NCBI GenBank assembly: GCA_017962285.1
Contig: JAGCVR010000165.1
Span: forward strand, 1-10,578
Direction: 5' to 3'
Length of the DNA stretch: 10,578 nt
Source of the DNA: Muribaculaceae bacterium
Lineage (GTDB): Bacteria; Bacteroidota; Bacteroidia; Bacteroidales; Muribaculaceae
The notes beneath the pieces are model-generated. The model was not told where the DNA came from. It did no database searches and was given only the letters and a program-made list of their open reading frames with translations. Of this stretch, positions 7,113 to 10,578 are shown in pieces. Position 1 is the first letter of the stretch; each line of letters starts with the position of its first letter. The translations under genes were made by a program, and so were the position numbers.

Positions 7113-7148
7113 CAAGTTAGTAACTATATAACCATAACCTTTAAGAAA

Positions 7149-8348
7149 TTGAAAACATATCTTGTAACAGGAGCCGCAGGATTTATCGGCTCGAATTTCG
7201 TGAAATATCTTTTGAAGAAGTACGACAATGATATTCGCATCATCATTCTCGACGCCCTCACCTATGCCGGCAATCTTGAATCGATTAAGGATGAGATCAA
7301 GCGCGACAACGTAACGTTCATCAAGGGCGATATAGGCGACAGAGAATTGGTGACACGGATTTTTGCTGAGAACGATGTGGACTTTGTGGTGAATTTTGCC
7401 GCAGAAAGTCATGTTGACCGCAGCATAACCAATCCACGTCTGTTTCTTGAGACCAACATACTCGGCACCCAGAACATGCTCGACTGCGCGCGGAATGCGT
7501 GGCTCACGGGCAAGGACGCACAGGGGCACAACGTGTATAAGGAAGGCAAGAAATATCTCCAGATTTCCACCGATGAGGTTTACGGTTCGCTTCACAAAGA
7601 CTTTGACCAACCCCAGCCGCTGAAGATTACCGACGACATCCGTGGCGTGATTGGCAACCGGACCGACATGAAGACCTATGGCGAGCACTTCTTTACCGAA
7701 ACCACCCCCATGGCACCGCGTTCGCCGTATTCAGCCTCGAAAACCAGTGCCGACATGATTGCCATGGCTTATCATGAGACCTATGGACTGCCGCTGAACA
7801 TAACACGTTGCAGCAACAATTACGGGCCTTATCATTTCCCCGAGAAACTCATACCACTTATCATAAAGAACATTCTCGCAGGAGAAAAACTTCCCGTCTA
7901 TGGCAAGGGAGAAAACGTGCGCGACTGGCTCTATGTGGAAGACCACTGCAAAGGAATCGACATGGTGCTTCGCCGTGGTAAAGTGGGTGAAGTTTACAAC
8001 ATAGGCGGCTTCAACGAAGAGAGCAACATCAACATCGTGAAGCTCACCATCGCCATCATTGTCCGCATTATGCGCGAAGAGCCCAGATATCAGGCACTTC
8101 TCAAGTGCAAAGTGGAAGACATCAACGAGGACCTGATCACCTATGTCACCGACAGTCCAGGGCACGATATGCGATATGCCATCGACCCGTCGAAGATTGC
8201 CCGCGAACTCGGATGGTATCCCGAAACGCCTTTCACCGTGGGAATTGAAAAGACAATCCGTTGGAATCTCGACAATCAGGACTGTGTGAATAACGTTACT
8301 TCGGGAGACTACCAGAAGTATTACGAAGAAATGTACGGAAACAGGTGA
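7149..8348 (+). CDS. rmlB: dTDP-glucose 4,6-dehydratase
   Basis: RmlB converts dTDP-glucose to dTDP-4-keto-6-deoxyglucose using bound NAD+, in the cytosol. The TTG start at 7149 is chosen because it gives MKTYLVTGAAGFIGSNF, the usual N-terminus, and lies downstream of the predicted transcription start; no ATG is available there. The 399-residue product shows the Rossmann motif GAAGFIG (8-14), NFAAESHVDRS (82-92), STDEVYG with Thr141, Asp142 and Glu143 (140-146), and YSASK with Tyr194 and Lys198. RCSNNYGPYHFPEKLIP (220-236) and the VRDWLYVEDH substrate-binding segment (257-266) follow. It is longer than the common 350-360 residues, with extra sequence before the TDE motif (about 117-134) and between TDE and YSASK (about 155-180). 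It is the first gene of the operon; its TGA overlaps the next gene's GTG (GTGA). Confidence 0.95.
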   Translation: MKTYLVTGAAGFIGSNFVKYLLKKYDNDIRIIILDALTYAGNLESIKDEIKRDNVTFIKGDIGDRELVTRIFAENDVDFVVNFAAESHVDRSITNPRLFLETNILGTQNMLDCARNAWLTGKDAQGHNVYKEGKKYLQISTDEVYGSLHKDFDQPQPLKITDDIRGVIGNRTDMKTYGEHFFTETTPMAPRSPYSASKTSADMIAMAYHETYGLPLNITRCSNNYGPYHFPEKLIPLIIKNILAGEKLPVYGKGENVRDWLYVEDHCKGIDMVLRRGKVGEVYNIGGFNEESNINIVKLTIAIIVRIMREEPRYQALLKCKVEDINEDLITYVTDSPGHDMRYAIDPSKIARELGWYPETPFTVGIEKTIRWNLDNQDCVNNVTSGDYQKYYEEMYGNR

Positions 8349-8749
8349 AACTGAAGCCACATATCATGGAATTGCCTCGGGTAATTGATCCTCGTGGCAA
8401 TCTTTCTGTAATTGAGAGCGACATCCAGGTCCCGTTCAAGATTGAGCGGGCATATTGGATTTATGATGTGCCGGGAGGAATGTTCCGAAATGGTCACGCT
8501 TTCCGCACGCAGCACGAGCTGATAGTGGCTCTTTCCGGCAGTTTCGACGTCGTCCTGGATGATGGCAGCGGTGAGCAGCGCTTTCACATGGCGCGCTCCT
8601 ATTACGGGCTCTATGTGCCGCCTATGACTTGGCGCAAGCTCGACAATTTCTCCACTAATTCCGTTGTACTTGTGCTTTCGAATACAAAATACGACGCTGC
8701 CGACTATATTGAAGACTATGAAGACTATAAAAGACAAATCTGCCAATGA
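8345..8749 (+). CDS. FdtA/WxcM-like cupin, first paralog (HxH changed to HAF)
   Basis: A 134-residue single-domain cupin of the sugar 3,4-ketoisomerase family (FdtA, QdtA, WxcM-like), which moves the keto group of dTDP-4-keto-6-deoxyglucose to C3. Family marks: DPRGNLSVIE (15-24), RAYWIYDVPGG (35-45), GSFDVVLDDG (65-74), PPMTWRKLDNFS (92-103), LVLSNTKYD (109-117) and DYIEDYEDY (120-128). Where active members have RGxHxH, this one reads RNGHAF (48-53): His51 is kept, the second histidine is Phe53, and the preceding Tyr of the YY pair is Trp38. The start is the GTG at 8345, overlapping the rmlB stop by 4 bases; no ATG fits. It is followed by a second, intact-HxH paralog, again with a 4-base overlap. 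It may be an altered-specificity isomerase, a partner subunit, or inactive; the sequence alone does not decide. Confidence 0.88.
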   Translation: MKLKPHIMELPRVIDPRGNLSVIESDIQVPFKIERAYWIYDVPGGMFRNGHAFRTQHELIVALSGSFDVVLDDGSGEQRFHMARSYYGLYVPPMTWRKLDNFSTNSVVLVLSNTKYDAADYIEDYEDYKRQICQ

Positions 8750-9189
8750 CAAAGGAGAGCCACACCATATCCAGCATTGATAACTGCCGGCTTATTGAAC
8801 TGGACCGACACCATCACGAAAACGGAAACCTGACCGTGGTGGAAGGTTGCAACCAATTGCCTTATGAGCTCAATCGCGCATATTATCTCTACGATATCCC
8901 CGGAGGCGAAGAGCGTGGAGGACACTCCCATCGCGAATGTGCCGAATTCTTAGTGGCAATCAGCGGCAGTTTCGATGTTACAATAGATGACGGCATTAAC
9001 CAGCGAGTCGTTTCGCTCAACCGCCCTTACCGCGGATTGCTGATTGAACCAGGCATTTGGCGGGTTCTCCACAATTTTTCTTCAGGAGCAGTCTGCCTTG
9101 TGCTTTCGTCGCACCATTTCAGCGAACAGGACTATGTGCGCAATTACGATGAATTTCTTGAATTAACCGCTATAAAAAGAGAAAAATGA
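8746..9189 (+). CDS. fdtA: FdtA-like dTDP-4-keto-6-deoxyhexose 3,4-ketoisomerase, second paralog
   Basis: A 147-residue cupin, by eye about one third to 40 percent identical to the preceding protein. It keeps RGGHSH (57-62), with His60 and His62 matching the catalytic HxH of FdtA, and RAYYLYDIPGG (44-54) with both tyrosines. It also has GSFDVTIDDG (74-83), WRVLHNFSSG (105-114) and DYVRNYDEF (129-137). In the N-terminal motif that reads RGxL in most members, it has ENGNL (25-29), so that arginine is lost. A His run (RHHHENG, 21-27) precedes it. It probably supplies the 3-keto substrate for the aminotransferase encoded next. Both flanking junctions are ATGA overlaps, suggesting coupled translation. 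Whether the product is the galacto (FdtA) or gluco (QdtA) isomer cannot be read from sequence. Confidence 0.88.
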   Translation: MTKESHTISSIDNCRLIELDRHHHENGNLTVVEGCNQLPYELNRAYYLYDIPGGEERGGHSHRECAEFLVAISGSFDVTIDDGINQRVVSLNRPYRGLLIEPGIWRVLHNFSSGAVCLVLSSHHFSEQDYVRNYDEFLELTAIKREK

Positions 9190-10310
9190 AGCAATACCCG
9201 TTTCTTGATCTGAAACTGCCGAATGCTCCATATATGGAAGAAATGCAGCATGCCGCCTGCAACGTGATTGCGTCGGGACGCTATCTGCGTGGAGAACAGA
9301 CAAGACTCTTCGAGCAGGAAATTGCCGACTTGTGCCAAGCGAAGTTCTGCGTGGCTGTAAGCAACGGACTGGATGCTCTGAGATTGATATTCAGAGCTTA
9401 CAAGGAATTGGGACTCCTTCACGACGGCGACAAGGTGATAGTGCCTGCCAACACATATATCGCATCTGTTCTTGCCGTCAGCGACAACGGATTGCAGCCC
9501 GTGCTCTGTGAGCCAAGCGAAGCGACAATGAATCTCGACACGGAAAAGGCGGAAAGCCTCATCACTCCCGATGTGAAAGCCATTATGCCCGTCCACCTCT
9601 ATGGCTCGCCATGCTGGGACGACACCTTTATCGAGTTGGCAAAGAAACACGGGCTGCTGATTATCGAAGACAATGCTCAGGCAATTGGGGCAAAGGCTTC
9701 ATGCACCGGACTGAACGGCAGCCGCATGACCGGAAATCTGGGACATGCAGCAGGGTTCAGCTTCTATCCCACAAAGAATCTTGGGGCGCTGGGCGATGCC
9801 GGTGCAGTGGTCACAAACGACGAACACCTTGCCGCCACAGTAAGGGCTCTGGCAAACTACGGGAGCGACCGTCGCTATCACAATATTTACAAGGGGGTGA
9901 ATTGCCGAATCGACGAGATTCAGGCAGCTATGCTCCGTGTGAAGATCCGGCACCTTGACGAGGAAACCCTCCGCAGGCAGAGAATCGCACAAATCTACAA
10001 CGAGACTATTGTTTCCAGCCTGGTCAAGAAACCCAATATTTATCCCACCGAAGAACAGGTGTGGCACCAATATGTGATTAGGGTAACAAAGCGCGATGAT
10101 TTCAGAGAGTATCTACTCGCAAACGGTGTGGAAACAGACATTCACTATGCCACACCACCCCACCGTCAACCTTGCTATACCCGTTTCGCATCGCAGCCGT
10201 TGCCCATCACCGAGGCCATCGCAAACGAAGTGGTGAGCCTTCCCATCGCACACGTCTCCGAACAGGATGCCCGAGAGATTGCCACGATTATCAACGGCTA
10301 TCAGCCTTGA
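9186..10310 (+). CDS. fdtB: DegT/DnrJ/EryC1-family PLP aminotransferase, dTDP-3-keto-6-deoxyhexose type
   Basis: A 374-residue sugar aminotransferase that would transfer an amino group, normally from glutamate, to C3 of a dTDP-3-keto-6-deoxyhexose. The PLP site is complete: GLDALRL (61-67), PANTYIAS (87-94), EDNAQAIGA (161-169) with Asp162 for the pyridine nitrogen, and SFYPTKNLGALGDAG (192-206) with Lys197 as the Schiff-base lysine. NYGSDRRYHN (224-233) and WHQYVIRV (293-300) follow. A small extra loop lies at about 171-184. Starting MKQYPFLDLK is typical of FdtB/QdtB. The ATG at 9186 overlaps the previous stop by 4 bases. Neighbouring ketoisomerase genes favour the 3-amino (FdtB/QdtB) role over 4-aminating relatives. 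The family is certain; the symbol is inferred from context. Confidence 0.9.
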   Translation: MKQYPFLDLKLPNAPYMEEMQHAACNVIASGRYLRGEQTRLFEQEIADLCQAKFCVAVSNGLDALRLIFRAYKELGLLHDGDKVIVPANTYIASVLAVSDNGLQPVLCEPSEATMNLDTEKAESLITPDVKAIMPVHLYGSPCWDDTFIELAKKHGLLIIEDNAQAIGAKASCTGLNGSRMTGNLGHAAGFSFYPTKNLGALGDAGAVVTNDEHLAATVRALANYGSDRRYHNIYKGVNCRIDEIQAAMLRVKIRHLDEETLRRQRIAQIYNETIVSSLVKKPNIYPTEEQVWHQYVIRVTKRDDFREYLLANGVETDIHYATPPHRQPCYTRFASQPLPITEAIANEVVSLPIAHVSEQDAREIATIINGYQP

Positions 10311-10339
10311 GTCCGTATTCTTTTGATTCAAGCAAAAAA

Positions 10340-10369
10340 GTTGGATTGATCTGCCCACAAATACCTTTG
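10340..10369 (+). promoter_or_regulatory. Possible promoter downstream of the aminotransferase gene
   Basis: TACCTTTG (10362-10369) matches TAnnTTTG exactly, with GTTG (10340-10343) 18 bp upstream as a 3-of-4 -33 box. The spacing is slightly short. It would drive a long leader (about 200 bases or more) into whatever lies beyond the right edge. Confidence 0.4.
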
Positions 10370-10525
10370 TTTTTTCCAGAAATTAATGTGAAAAAATGTT
10401 TACGAGGCTAAAATAAGGTTAATTCTAATTCTCTGTGATTTAACAAGTTGCACGTTTATTCTTTCAGTTTCCAATCAATTAGAGTTAAAATAATGTTAAA
10501 CATTAAGATTTTTTACCCAAAAGAT

Positions 10526-10557
10526 TATGTTTTGTAAGAAATTTTACTTTATCTTTG
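10526..10557 (+). promoter_or_regulatory. Predicted promoter for a gene beyond the right edge
   Basis: TATCTTTG (10550-10557), followed by CAT, is an exact match to TAnnTTTG. TATG (10526-10529) lies 20 bp upstream as a 3-of-4 -33 box; a perfect TTTG at 10531-10534 is only 15 bp away, which is too close for this sigma factor. The region upstream is very A/T-rich, as in strong promoters of this group. No gene start is visible before the window ends. Confidence 0.55.
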
Positions 10558-10578
10558 CATCAGTTTTCATGGTATTAG

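Noticed and set aside
7731..8360. A 209-codon open frame antisense to rmlB, with similar antisense frames across prfA and pgk
   Set aside because: Each lies wholly against a clearly conserved gene, has no motifs, and no promoter of the Bacteroidota type precedes it.
10491..10505. TAATGTT-A-AACATTA as a terminator for the sugar operon
   Set aside because: A one-base loop cannot form a normal hairpin and the stem is all weak pairs; it is a better candidate for a protein-binding palindrome.
10531..10557. TTTG at 10531-10534 as the -33 box of the last promoter
   Set aside because: It lies only 15 bp from the -7 box, shorter than the 18-21 bp seen at the other sites; TATG at 10526 has better spacing.

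Overview
The window looks like chromosomal DNA from a member of the Bacteroidales, probably near Muribaculaceae or Prevotellaceae. The main evidence is promoter structure: at least five intergenic sites fit the Bacteroidota sigma-ABfr consensus (TAnnTTTG at -7, a TTTG-like box about 20 bp upstream). Start codons have A/T-rich leaders without clear Shine-Dalgarno sequences. The UvrA, Pgk and RF1 proteins also look Bacteroidota-like. Family placement is inference; no search was run.

Layout. (1) Bases 1-2007 (+) are the C-terminal two thirds of uvrA, cut by the left window edge. It converges on pgk (2085-3359, -) across a shared hairpin terminator. (2) pgk lies downstream of prfA (3440-4549, -). 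Each has its own recognisable promoter, so they need not form one operon. (3) A 604-base gene-free region (4550-5153) separates the leftward housekeeping genes from the rightward genes. It holds three tandem copies of a 75-87 bp structured repeat whose left edge supplies the prfA promoter. Beyond these lies a hairpin-rich stretch with a broken 14-bp inverted repeat, then a promoter for the next gene. (4) 5154-5903 (+) encodes an exported or lipid-anchored metallo-beta-lactamase-fold hydrolase. 5976-7100 (+) encodes a membrane-anchored or exported rhodanese domain joined to a domain resembling phosphodiester glycosidases (NAGPA-like). (5) 7149-10310 (+) is a compact nucleotide-sugar operon: rmlB, two tandem FdtA/WxcM-type cupins and a DegT-family aminotransferase. 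Every junction overlaps by 4 bases (GTGA or ATGA). (6) 10311-10578 is non-coding and has up to two promoters for a gene beyond the right edge.

How the operon works. RmlB makes dTDP-4-keto-6-deoxyglucose from dTDP-glucose. An FdtA-type cupin moves the keto group from C4 to C3, and the FdtB-like PLP enzyme aminates C3. The product would be a dTDP-3-amino-3,6-dideoxyhexose (Fuc3N or Qui3N type) for surface polysaccharide or glycoprotein. rmlA and an N-acyltransferase are not in the window.

The observations most worth a second look are: the two ketoisomerase paralogs, each of which has lost a different conserved residue; the rhodanese plus glycosidase-like fusion; and the repeat family, whose central palindrome changes in sequence but stays self-complementary and whose edge serves as a promoter.
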